Shown here: positions 1 through 8,300 of the stretch, piece by piece
Position numbering within the stretch: the stretch's first letter is position 1
Layout: each line of letters starts with the position of its first letter
Assembly (NCBI GenBank): GCA_015490695.1
Contig: WFXK01000037.1
Span: forward strand, 1-10,941
DNA: 10,941 nucleotides
Direction: 5' to 3'
From: Bacteroidota bacterium
Lineage (GTDB): Bacteria; Bacteroidota; Bacteroidia; SpSt-205; S141-50
The notes under the pieces: model-generated
The model's input: the letters and a program-made list of their open reading frames with translations, nothing else
Told to the model about the DNA's origin: nothing
The model's database searches: none
Program-made: the position numbers and the translations under genes

Positions 1-2
1 AT

Positions 3-554
3 GCTAAAGCTAACGCCTATGATGAAGCCATAGAACAAGCACGAAAAGCCGTAGAAAAAAGCACTGATGCAGAAAAAAGCCTGTCCTATAAATTTTTAGG
101 TATCCTCTACTATAAAAAAGGGCAAGTCCAACAAGCCATTACAAACCTTGCTCAAGCAGCACAATATGAAAAAGACCCTGCAAAAAGAACAAAACTTTAT
201 AACATCATGATTAAGTTACAAATGAATAACGGCGATTACAGCGGAGCACTAAAAACAGCAGACCAAATCTTAGCAGCTAATCCCAATAATCATAGCGTTC
301 TGTTCTTAAAAGGGCAGGCAGAATATCAATTAGGCAACTACAGTGCAGCGATTGTTTCCTTAGAGCGGGCTATTGCTTCTGCGCCACAAAACAAAATCAT
401 CCAAGCAAAATATAACTTCCTCTTGGGAATGAGTGCTAAAAAAGCTGGAGATTTGAATAAAGCTTTGAAAGCATTCAAAAATGCGATGTTTGGACCTTTC
501 CGTTTAGCAGCAAGAGAGGAGATTGGTAAACTAAGAAAAGGAGCAGGACAATAG
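3..554 (+). CDS. TPR-repeat protein, 3' part (5' end outside window)
   Basis: The reading frame is open from the first full codon at position 3 to a TAG at 552-554, so about 183 residues of the C-terminal end are visible. The first ATG in frame is at 207, but the same helical repeat pattern runs upstream of it, so the gene almost certainly begins before the window. About five tetratricopeptide-like helix pairs can be read, with typical elements such as AYDEAIEQARKAVEKS, FLGILYYKKGQVQQAITNL, GDYSGALKTADQILAANP and GNYSAAIVSLERAIASAP. TPR units are protein-protein interaction scaffolds and the partner here is unknown. The visible part has no membrane segment or sorting domain. The gene converges on the protease gene, with the two stop codons only 2 bp apart, and is probably terminated by the hairpin at 670-701. 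The family call is firm; the function is not determined. Confidence 0.85.
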   Translation, partial: AKANAYDEAIEQARKAVEKSTDAEKSLSYKFLGILYYKKGQVQQAITNLAQAAQYEKDPAKRTKLYNIMIKLQMNNGDYSGALKTADQILAANPNNHSVLFLKGQAEYQLGNYSAAIVSLERAIASAPQNKIIQAKYNFLLGMSAKKAGDLNKALKAFKNAMFGPFRLAAREEIGKLRKGAGQ

Positions 555-556
555 CT

Positions 557-3500
557 TTAAGGGGCAACAATAGCAAGTTTTCCATAGATACGCCCACCTT
601 CTGGTGTTGTGACTTCATAGATATAAACACCAGGGGCGACAAAGGAAGCAGCAGCATCTCTTAAATCCCAGAAGACGCCACCATCGGCGTCTTCTTCTTT
701 TAATATACGAATCAAATGATAGTTAGCGGTATAAATCTTTACAGTCGCTTTTGCAGGTAAACGAGCAAAATAGCAGCCTTCATCACTATATTTTACAGGA
801 TTAGGATAAACAAAAACTTCTGATAAGCCTTCTGCAGGAAACCAAAAAATAATGGTTTCTCCCTCGGGATTTTCCATAGTTTCACCTTGAACTCCACGAA
901 GATTGCGAACATGCAACACTGCAGGACGCCCTAAAGGAGCTAAGAGCGGCTGAGCAAAACGAATACGCACACAACATCGCCCCTCTGCAAAAGAAATCGC
1001 TGCTATGTCCCCAGGAGTCTTTAACTGAAAATTAGCCAATGATAAACTTTGACTATCTAAATCCCGATTAAAATATAACACCACTTCAAAATCATTTAAT
1101 CTTTCCCATCGTTGTAAATAAATTCCTCGTTGATGGGTCGGTAGCGTAATTACAAAAGATTTGCAGCGTTGATTAGGTTGTATACGTGCCCCCCAAAGGT
1201 CTGTAAATAAGGTATCTACGCATAAAACATGCGTGCCCGGAGGTAAAGAATCAAAAGTCAACAATAATTGTTTTTCACCTGTATATACCACTGAAATCGG
1301 ATACCATAAGGTATCTACCCAAAACCAATACAATGGTACCTCATACGGAATTGGTTGAGAAAACTTCAATAGCAACTGATAAGGTCGTTTTACAATAACA
1401 CTATCCAAAACTACAGGTATGTGGGTTTTTAACACCAATGCAGGAGCAAAGGCGCTCATAGAAGGCGTGCTATCTGGATGGTATGCCGTTACCGTGTAAA
1501 GGTAAGTAGTGTCTAACAGCAGCTGAATATCCACATAGGAGGGATTTAAAGTAGTATCTATAGCATAGATGATAGAATCTTGTAGAAATCCCCGCCAAAC
1601 GATATAACGTTGGGCATCTGGTACGGCTTGCCAGTAAAGCCGTGCAGTAGTTGCAGCCGAAAGATAACCTTCTAAATAAGCAGGTGCTTGTAGTGCAAAC
1701 CATGGATGCGTTAACTGAAAGAAATAACAGCTATCCTCCATACAACTAATCCATTGACCATTATAAGTTTGAATGCGTTGGGCAAAGTGTCCATAATCAA
1801 AATAGCGTGCACGATAGCGTAAACCATCAAAATCAAAAAGATAAAAACGAGGGAATAAAACAAAAAGTACTTCAGCACGCTGGTCCTTATCTACATCTTC
1901 AAGGGCTAAAGCGTTCCATCTTAGACTATTGTAATTATAAAACCACCATTGCTGCGTGATTTGATAATCCCCTTGGAATTCTACAACATGGATTTTAACA
2001 TAAGGCGGGTAGTAATCAAACCGTTGTTCGTCACGCAATTCGGAGGTGCGCAAAGCAAAAACGATTTCAGGTAAGGGGTCATTATCTATGTTAGCGCTTT
2101 GTAAGGTTGTTGCCATGCCAATCAAAGAAGTAGAAAGTACTTTTTCTAAACGATAACGGTCTTTAGCGCTTGCTTCGTAAATATGTAAATCGCCATCGTA
2201 GTCTAAGAAAGCGATTTCTGTTTTAGTGTCACCGTCAAAGTCGGCAATGGCTACTGAAGGGGCTGTAGAACCTAAATAATCCGAAGTGGTATCAGCTAAA
2301 GTGGCTTCTATCGCAAAGGTCTGAGGATGAATCACATAATAATGACGAAAATCCTTAGCAAAGATTTCTATTGTTCCATCTTGGTCAGCATCGGCAAACG
2401 TTGCAGCATAATAACGAAGCGGTAAAAGCACCTTCCACTCCCATTCAAACGGATTCGTAAGCGACTGCGTAAGAATAATAATACTGTCGTTAATTGTACA
2501 AAGTAAATCTAAAAGGTTGTCATTATCGTAATCTGCTATTGCCCGAGGGATTAAAGCATAATGTTGCGCAAAACGGGAAACCACCTTCCAAGTATTTCCT
2601 TGTTGTTGAAGAACTATCACGGGTCCGTAGTTCCCCTGTTCTGTGTATTCACTGGCAATGAGCTCTGCTATGCCATCTTGGTTTAAATCATAGGCGATAG
2701 CATAATAAGCAAAAGGCAGTGAAGTAACTTTTGAAACCCCACTTTTTGGTATAGCATAAGGGACTGCCGCAATGGTATCTAAGAAAATTAAAGTGTCTAA
2801 ACCAGAAAGGTTTCTTAAATGCAGCTGTGTATAAAGGGTTTCTGGATGGGTAGGATTATAGCGAATAAGATAATAATACCCAATTTTGTCATAAGAAATG
2901 CTTTTTCCATTAACGATTAAAGAGGCAAAACTTTTTTGGGAGGAGCTTCCTACAAGGGTGTAGACACGTCTATCTAAGTCCCACATCCAAGTAGTGAAGT
3001 AGTTTTCTGGTTGTGGAGGTGTTGTGTAGAAGTCGTAGCTTTGTTGTTTAACAAGTACTTTGCCGTTGGTTAAATGTAATTGTAGTCGTAATAAATAGTT
3101 GCCTTCTTTGAGGGTATCAGTGGAGAGCCATAGAAGCGTGTCGTGGTAATGTTGTTGATAGGAGGTAAAGATTAAGTAGTCATTCCAGTACAATTGCAGT
3201 TTTTGGAATAGGGGGTGATAGGCGGTAACAATGATAGGTGTTTGTTGTTGTGTTAATTGTATAGGGCTGTGGATGATGAGGGCTGCAGGATAAGGGTATT
3301 TTAAGGGCGTTAAGCAGTTTAGTCGTCCGTTGCCTGTATAGGGGTCCCAACCTGGGCTTTCTATATCGTCGGCATAGGTGTTTAGTAGCGTTCTTATATG
3401 TTGTGGTGAAAGCTGTGGTTGTAGGCTTTTGATTAAAGCGGCGGCGGCACTCACTTGAGGTGCTGCTACACTAGTGCCACTAACATAACCATAAGAAGTG

Positions 3501-4594
3501 TTCCCTTGAGAATCTACGGGGAAGGCAGCATAGATGTTACTTCCTGGTGCACAAAGGTCTATGGTTTCACCATAGCTGCTGAGAAACCAAAGGTATTCTT
3601 GTTGGGTTTCGGGATTGTAGTCTGAGGCGCTTACAGCAATCACTTCTGGGAAAGCCGCAGGATAATTGATTCGGTTTCCTGTTCCGTTCCCAGCAGAGGC
3701 AACTAATACCACACCACGGCTTTGTGCATATTGTACAGCATCCCTCACCATCGCAGATGGATAAATATCACCAAAGCTCATATTCAGCACAGCAACTTGG
3801 TTTTCTGCAGCATATACAATAGCACGGGCAATATCATCATCTTCTCCGATACCCATTGCCGCAAAAGCCCGAATCGCTACTATTTGCACCTGTGGTGCAA
3901 CGCTTGTTAATACCGAGGCAACAATCGTCCCATGGCTATTATCATCATAGGGGTCAGCATCTTCAAAAAGATAATCACCTCCCCCTAAGCGCTCAGGCTG
4001 ATGAACAAAATCAAAACCAATCACATCATCTACATAGCCATTGCCATCATCATCTTGAAAGTTAAGGTCGCCATACATGCCATTGCGTAGCTCATTGTGG
4101 GGCCATGGCTCAAATGTGCCATTTTGATTGAGGTCTTCCGAAGCATTGAACCATAAGCGATTTCGCAATTGCGGATGATTGTAGTCTATACCTGTGTCTA
4201 TGATGCCCACTTTTACATTGGCACCTTGGGTATAAGTCCACGCTTGTGGTGCTTTGATAAGTTGAAGATAATAATCATTTGGAAGTAAAGAGGTAGTGGC
4301 TTGATGGAGTTGCCTTTTATAATTCCATTCCCATTGTAGTACATGAGGATGTTGTTGGATTTGCCGAAGAACGTTAACAGTGTCTTTTGCGTTAAAGGTT
4401 ATGCAAAACCATTGTGCTATAGGATGGTCTCTCCATTGGGAAGTTATGGGACGAACCGCCTTTAGTTGTTGCCAGTAGCGAACAGCAAAAGCACTATCGT
4501 AATAATAAGGAGCAATATTAGGCTGGATTTTTACTATGACGTCTATTTGAGCCCAGAGTTCAAGCCATAGAGCAATAAAAAGCAGGCTTCTCAC
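557..4594 (-). CDS. Secreted subtilisin-like serine protease (S8) with FG-GAP repeats and type A T9SS sorting domain
   Basis: This 1345-residue endopeptidase is probably cell-surface or released. Residues 1-16 (MRSLLFIALWLELWAQ) look like a signal peptide cut before Q16. Residues about 17-105 resemble an inhibitor I9-like propeptide. The S8 domain spans about 110-425 and its catalytic set is intact: Asp133 (IIDTGID), His221 (NSHGT), oxyanion Asn303 (SAGNGTGN) and Ser375 (SGTSVAAP). An Asp/Asn-rich, calcium-loop-like insert lies at 154-190 (DLNQNGTFE, DDDGNGYVDD). Six FG-GAP/VCBS-like repeats start near 636, 688, 735, 785, 835 and 900. A fibronectin III-like module (968-1057) and two Ig-like modules (1060-1250) follow. 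The end, from FVYPNP at 1261 to 1345, with GVFWDLRD and GVYIYEV, is a type A T9SS domain, normally removed or exchanged for a lipid anchor on export. The start is GTG (4594-4592), overlapping the upstream stop as GTGA; no better start keeps the signal peptide. The substrate is unknown. Confidence 0.93.
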   Translation of the reverse strand: MRSLLFIALWLELWAQIDVIVKIQPNIAPYYYDSAFAVRYWQQLKAVRPITSQWRDHPIAQWFCITFNAKDTVNVLRQIQQHPHVLQWEWNYKRQLHQATTSLLPNDYYLQLIKAPQAWTYTQGANVKVGIIDTGIDYNHPQLRNRLWFNASEDLNQNGTFEPWPHNELRNGMYGDLNFQDDDGNGYVDDVIGFDFVHQPERLGGGDYLFEDADPYDDNSHGTIVASVLTSVAPQVQIVAIRAFAAMGIGEDDDIARAIVYAAENQVAVLNMSFGDIYPSAMVRDAVQYAQSRGVVLVASAGNGTGNRINYPAAFPEVIAVSASDYNPETQQEYLWFLSSYGETIDLCAPGSNIYAAFPVDSQGNTSYGYVSGTSVAAPQVSAAAALIKSLQPQLSPQHIRTLLNTYADDIESPGWDPYTGNGRLNCLTPLKYPYPAALIIHSPIQLTQQQTPIIVTAYHPLFQKLQLYWNDYLIFTSYQQHYHDTLLWLSTDTLKEGNYLLRLQLHLTNGKVLVKQQSYDFYTTPPQPENYFTTWMWDLDRRVYTLVGSSSQKSFASLIVNGKSISYDKIGYYYLIRYNPTHPETLYTQLHLRNLSGLDTLIFLDTIAAVPYAIPKSGVSKVTSLPFAYYAIAYDLNQDGIAELIASEYTEQGNYGPVIVLQQQGNTWKVVSRFAQHYALIPRAIADYDNDNLLDLLCTINDSIIILTQSLTNPFEWEWKVLLPLRYYAATFADADQDGTIEIFAKDFRHYYVIHPQTFAIEATLADTTSDYLGSTAPSVAIADFDGDTKTEIAFLDYDGDLHIYEASAKDRYRLEKVLSTSLIGMATTLQSANIDNDPLPEIVFALRTSELRDEQRFDYYPPYVKIHVVEFQGDYQITQQWWFYNYNSLRWNALALEDVDKDQRAEVLFVLFPRFYLFDFDGLRYRARYFDYGHFAQRIQTYNGQWISCMEDSCYFFQLTHPWFALQAPAYLEGYLSAATTARLYWQAVPDAQRYIVWRGFLQDSIIYAIDTTLNPSYVDIQLLLDTTYLYTVTAYHPDSTPSMSAFAPALVLKTHIPVVLDSVIVKRPYQLLLKFSQPIPYEVPLYWFWVDTLWYPISVVYTGEKQLLLTFDSLPPGTHVLCVDTLFTDLWGARIQPNQRCKSFVITLPTHQRGIYLQRWERLNDFEVVLYFNRDLDSQSLSLANFQLKTPGDIAAISFAEGRCCVRIRFAQPLLAPLGRPAVLHVRNLRGVQGETMENPEGETIIFWFPAEGLSEVFVYPNPVKYSDEGCYFARLPAKATVKIYTANYHLIRILKEEDADGGVFWDLRDAAASFVAPGVYIYEVTTPEGGRIYGKLAIVAP
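670..701 (+). terminator. Intrinsic terminator for the TPR gene, inside the opposing protease gene
   Basis: AGAAGACGCC (670-679) and GGCGTCTTCT (686-695) form a perfect 10-bp stem with a 6-nt loop, ACCATC. On the plus strand TCTTTTAATATA follows directly. This is the classic hairpin plus U-tract shape, and the T-rich tail lies only on the plus-strand side, so it should end transcripts from the TPR gene about 147 nt after its stop codon. It lies antisense to residues 1300-1309 (EEDADGGVFW) of the protease. The structure is seen directly; its activity is inferred. Confidence 0.7.
1820..2689 (-). repeat. FG-GAP/VCBS-like repeat block within the protease
   Basis: Residues about 636-925 of the protease hold six Asp-rich loops of the form D-x-(D/N)-x-D-x-x-x-E/D-(I/L/V): DLNQDGIAEL, DYDNDNLLDL, DADQDGTIEI, DFDGDTKTEI, NIDNDPLPEI and DVDKDQRAEV. 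Their spacing of roughly 45-65 residues fits blades of an integrin-alpha-like beta-propeller that binds calcium. The copies have diverged at the DNA level. The propeller is inferred from spacing and loop motifs. Confidence 0.7.
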
Positions 4595-5262
4595 TTGAGT
4601 TCTTCTTCTATAAGACTATCGGCTAATTGGTCTAAGTCTTTATCTACTTCATTGAATTCTATGGTTGTAAGCAGGTCTTCTTCTTCAATAACAGGGATAG
4701 GGATGTCGTGGAAAGCGAATACAAAAGCATCTTCCTTGATTTTGAAGTCTTGTTCAAAGGGACCAACGACGTCAATTTCTTCACCGCAGCCAAGAAGCTC
4801 CTCAGCATGGCTTTGGATTACTTTTAGGTGTTGAGGTTCAAAATATTGAAATTGCAGCTCTTCTATTTTACTTACGATTTCTTCGGGTAGGGGGATGGCA
4901 TCGGACACCATATAAGCAGAAGGTTTAAAAGGAGCACAATTAGCAAATTTATAAGCAAGCATAGAGTAGGTGCTAACGACGTAGGTATAGTCTTCAAAAA
5001 TTAGTACGGCGGTAGGGATGAAGCAAAGAGCGGGTTCTACCACATCGTTATCCCAGTTTTCTGTTAAGTTATCTTCTAATAAATCTAATGTAAGCCAGTC
5101 TTCGCTTAGAGCGATAGGGTAGACGTTGCGTTGGTAGTTGGGGTCTGTTAAGCGCACAATAGACACATGGAACTCCTCTTGGAGTTCTACTAAGAAGAAG
5201 GCAGCCCCTTCTTGCGCCCACATTAGCCCCCCTATAGCGATGAAAAAGAAAACTCTTAACAT
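4591..5262 (-). CDS. Acidic secreted protein of unknown function, coupled to the protease gene
   Basis: I do not recognise a family for this 223-residue protein. Residues 1-16 (MLRVFFFIAIGGLMWA) form a clear signal peptide with likely cleavage before Q17, the same LMWA/Q or LWA/Q ending as in the protease encoded next. There is no T9SS sorting domain, no lipobox and no further membrane segment, so the mature protein is likely periplasmic or released. By hand count it has 45 Asp/Glu against 11 Lys/Arg, with the acidic residues concentrated in the last third (for example VIEEEDLL and DSLIEEELK). Three cysteines lie at 80, 109 and 159. The start is ATG at 5262-5260 after an A-rich leader with no Shine-Dalgarno sequence. 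Its TGA overlaps the protease GTG, so the two are surely co-transcribed and probably translationally coupled. A role as protease partner, inhibitor or folding helper is only inference. Confidence 0.8.
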   Translation of the reverse strand: MLRVFFFIAIGGLMWAQEGAAFFLVELQEEFHVSIVRLTDPNYQRNVYPIALSEDWLTLDLLEDNLTENWDNDVVEPALCFIPTAVLIFEDYTYVVSTYSMLAYKFANCAPFKPSAYMVSDAIPLPEEIVSKIEELQFQYFEPQHLKVIQSHAEELLGCGEEIDVVGPFEQDFKIKEDAFVFAFHDIPIPVIEEEDLLTTIEFNEVDKDLDQLADSLIEEELK

Positions 5263-5294
5263 CGTCTTTTTTTATTTATAGTCTAAAAAAGCAA

Positions 5295-5332
5295 AAGGTA
5301 ACCTATGCACCGTGCTTTTAACCGTTTACCTT
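5295..5332. promoter_or_regulatory. Inverted repeat, possible operator
   Basis: AAGGTAA (5295-5301) and TTACCTT (5326-5332) are perfect 7-bp inverted arms around a 24-bp spacer. A smaller dyad, GCAC-C-GTGC (5307-5315), lies within the spacer. The position between two divergent genes suits a shared regulator site. No T-tract follows, so it does not look like a terminator. Regulator binding is a guess. Confidence 0.3.
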
Positions 5333-5383
5333 GGGTTTTTGACGATTGAACTTCTATTTAGTGGATTTTCGTGTGAGATTTTA

Positions 5384-5391
5384 TACTTTTG
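5384..5391 (+). promoter_or_regulatory. Candidate -7 element (TAnnTTTG) for the PKD protein operon
   Basis: TACTTTTG fits the Bacteroidota -7 consensus exactly. It ends 8 bases before the ATG at 5400, so transcription would begin only a few bases before that codon and give a nearly leaderless mRNA. The expected -33 TTTG is not well matched at 19-20 bases upstream (AGTG or GTGG there), so support is moderate. If real, it rules out the TTG start at 5346. Confidence 0.4.
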
Positions 5392-5399
5392 CCTTAGCT

Positions 5400-8300
5400 A
5401 TGGAGCGCATTGGGCGTTTTGCAGGTGTGGTGCTTTGCGTACTTTTCACAGCCCAAGCACAAATCTTATGGCAAGAGGATTTTGATGGCAATGTTTCAAA
5501 CTGGGTATTCGGTCCTACCCCTTCGGGCATTTCGGGCTTAAATTACGGTACAAACGGCAGTTGCAATAATTACTGGGTGATTAATGCAGCCCATACGCCT
5601 GACCCCAACAATAACTTCTTAGGGCACCGTGGTATTTGCAACAATGTACCAAACCCTACTGGTGGGTTCAATAATAGAAGTCTACATATCACTTATCAAA
5701 GTTGTGCGGGGGTTGTAGGCACTGAGCCTGCTCCTCCCGATAGCGGCGATGCCTACTCTTGGAACGGCATTTCCAGCAATAGCGAACAATTCGCTTATTA
5801 CAATGCTGACATCAGCACCATAGGCGCCTGCGGACTTTATTTAGAGTTCTGGACCTACTTAGGGGGCGATGATGCAATTCCGGGGAATACAGACCGGTCT
5901 GTTCTCTATAGCACCGATGGCGGCGCTACATGGAAAGTGCTTGTGAACGACATCGCCACAGACCTCACCCCCCCTATTTACGACCCCTCAACCGCAGGAC
6001 AATGCAAGAATTGGACCAAAGTCAGCATCCCCTTACCGCCCGATGCAGAAAACATCCCTAATCTGCGTATAGGCTTCCGATGGCGTAATGACAATAGCGT
6101 AGGCGGCATCCATACCCTCTCTTCAGGGTTTAACATTGATAACATCCGCCTTGTAAGCCGTGCCTTTGACGCCGACTTCACTGCAGATAGAACAACCATC
6201 TGCCACGATGAAGTCGTATACCTTAGTAGTTACTTCGTCACTCAACCCCCTATAGACCTCAATAACCCCCCTTCTTATACTTATACTTGGACAATCACCC
6301 CAGCAACGGGTTGGACCGTTGTTGGTGGTAGCTTAAACAGCGATAACGTGCAAATTCAGTTTACTGCAGCAGGTACTTATACCGTAGCGTTGGTAGTAAC
6401 CCAAAATGGCGGGGCTTGTTCTGGACAATCCGAAACCATTACGAAAACAAACTACATTACTGTATTGCCTTCGTGTCCGCCCACTGCTGCCTTTACAGCC
6501 AACTACACCACCGTTTGTGCAACAAACCCTACACCTCCAACAGGAAGTATCATAGAAGTTGCCTTCACAGATTTAAGTCAATCGCCTTACCCTATTACCA
6601 ATTGGCAATGGAATATCACAGGACCTGGCACAGTAAACTTTGTCAGTGGTACTAATGCAAATAGTCAAAACCCTGTTGTAACTTTTAGTGCTCCAGGGAC
6701 TTATACAGTGCAACTTACCGTCACCAATAGCGATGGCAGCGATGATACCGTAATCACAAACTACATCAATGTTATAGATTGCCAATGTAATACTGTAGGT
6801 GGCGGGGGAAATGTACAGGTTACCACCTTAGACAGCGTTACGTTCAATAGTGGTTCTTGGCCCGCTTCATGGGGAACCGCAGGAGGAAACAGCGATGCCT
6901 ATTGGATTGTCAATAATAATTATAACACATCTACAGGAGGAACCGTTGCTGCTCAACCGCCACAAATTGCAGGAGCCCCCAACTCTAATTATGCTCATAT
7001 CACTTGTAATAATGTCTTTTGTAGTTTGCTGGGATACACAGGTACAGCGGTTTATTTCGATAATGGCTCTTTTACAACGCAAACAGTGTATCTATTAAGC
7101 AATGTTTACAATGTTAGTACCTACGACAGTATTCGTATCCAGTATTGGTATTTAGTAGCAGGGGACCCAGGAAACGATTATGGCTTCTTAGAATATAGCA
7201 TTAATGGTGGTGCTACATGGACCCCCTTAGGTGCCCCCTTAGTAAACCAACTTACATGGACACAACGTAGCCACACTTTGGATTTAGCTGCCTTAGGGAA
7301 TCCTACCACAATACAATTCCGATGGGGCTTTCAAATCTCCCATGATGGTGGTGGGGGTGACCCCCCCTTATGCTTGGATGATATTCTTATCCATGCCTTT
7401 AGTCCTGGCAGTGGAGGAGGAACAAACGGCGTATTTACCTGTCCTGTGAATACAGAACTGTGCGCAGGAGATACCATCACCATCACCTTCAACGGCAGCG
7501 GTACTTTTAACCCAGGAAACCTCTTCATTGCTCAACTTTCTGATGCTACAGGGAACTTCGCTTCTGCCATCAACTTAGACACCCTAGCATGGTCAGGTAC
7601 GGACCCTAATAATTTAACAATGGACATAGTGATTCCAAGAAATATTATTTGTGGCGGTAATGGTTATCGTATAAGGGTAATTAGTACAGACCCCGCTTAC
7701 AATGCACCTCCGAATGTGACCAATAACGGCAGTGACATTACTATCCGCTGCCAACCTACAAACTTAGTCCTTGATGGCGATACCTTAGTATGTGCAAGCA
7801 ATATTGCAACCCTTTACCAAGCCTCTGCAAACAACGCTGTAAACTTCCAATGGAACTTATCGGGAAGTAGCGGCACTATCACAGCTAACTACGGCGATAG
7901 CGTAAAAATCGTATGGAGTCAAGCAGGAACAGCAATGCTTACAGTAACAGCACAAAACCAATGCGGCAGTGTCAGCGATTCATTAATCATTCTAGTACAA
8001 GATTCTCTTTACTTACAAGACCTTACAGGACCTTCACCAGTCTGTCAAAGCACTTCTGTAACCTATACCGCCATAGGCGACAATGGAATTAACTACATCT
8101 GGAATATTATCGGAAATGGCACATTTTTAAGTGATTCAACTTTGAATAGCGTTCAAGTCCAATGGAATACGCCTGGGGTGTATATAATAAAGGTAAAAGG
8201 ACTTAGCGGCTGTAATGAAGATTCCTTAGAAAAAACCATTGTTGTCCAAGCACCACCTGTAAGTCCACCTGTTCAAGGACCTAATTCCACTTGTACGGGA

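Larger units (their letters stand above)
5263..5399. promoter_or_regulatory. Divergent intergenic control region
   Basis: This 137-bp gap separates the minus-strand acidic protein/protease operon from the plus-strand PKD protein/ABC transporter operon, so it should hold both promoters. On the plus side TACTTTTG (5384-5391) matches the Bacteroidota -7 consensus TAnnTTTG. On the minus side the nearest match is TACCTTTTG (complement of about 5292-5300), which has one base too many and is not convincing. An inverted repeat at 5295-5332 lies between them. Confidence 0.5.

Noticed and set aside
438..466. Possible minus-strand terminator for the protease operon inside the TPR gene
   Set aside because: The stem is only 6 bp (AAAGCT/AGCTTT) with a 14-nt loop and partly shares its T-tract; too weak to call.
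3884..3900. Perfect hairpin TTGCACC-TGT-GGTGCAA
   Set aside because: It sits deep in conserved protease codons with a 3-nt loop and no T-tract on either strand; chance or coding constraint is enough.
3722..4065. Short plus-strand open frames opposite the protease catalytic domain
   Set aside because: They lie antisense to strongly conserved S8 codons, their products show no family pattern or signal, and they overlap each other in different frames.
4595..4834. Ser-rich plus-strand open frame opposite the acidic protein gene
   Set aside because: The serine richness is just the reverse reading of Glu/Asp-rich codons; there is no domain or promoter evidence.
5170..5187. Hairpin GAACTCC-TCTT-GGAGTTC early in the acidic protein gene
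   Set aside because: The 7-bp stem encodes the ELQEEF region, has no U-tract and lies about 75 nt into the gene, too far from the start codon to suggest a clear role.
5263..5400. Small RNA or riboswitch in the divergent gap
   Set aside because: Apart from the operator-like dyad there is no stable multi-stem structure or known aptamer motif, and the gap is short.
6416..7098. Several small open frames in other frames and strands inside the adhesin gene
   Set aside because: The main frame has continuous, recognisable PKD and reelin-like modules here; the small frames give implausible proteins.
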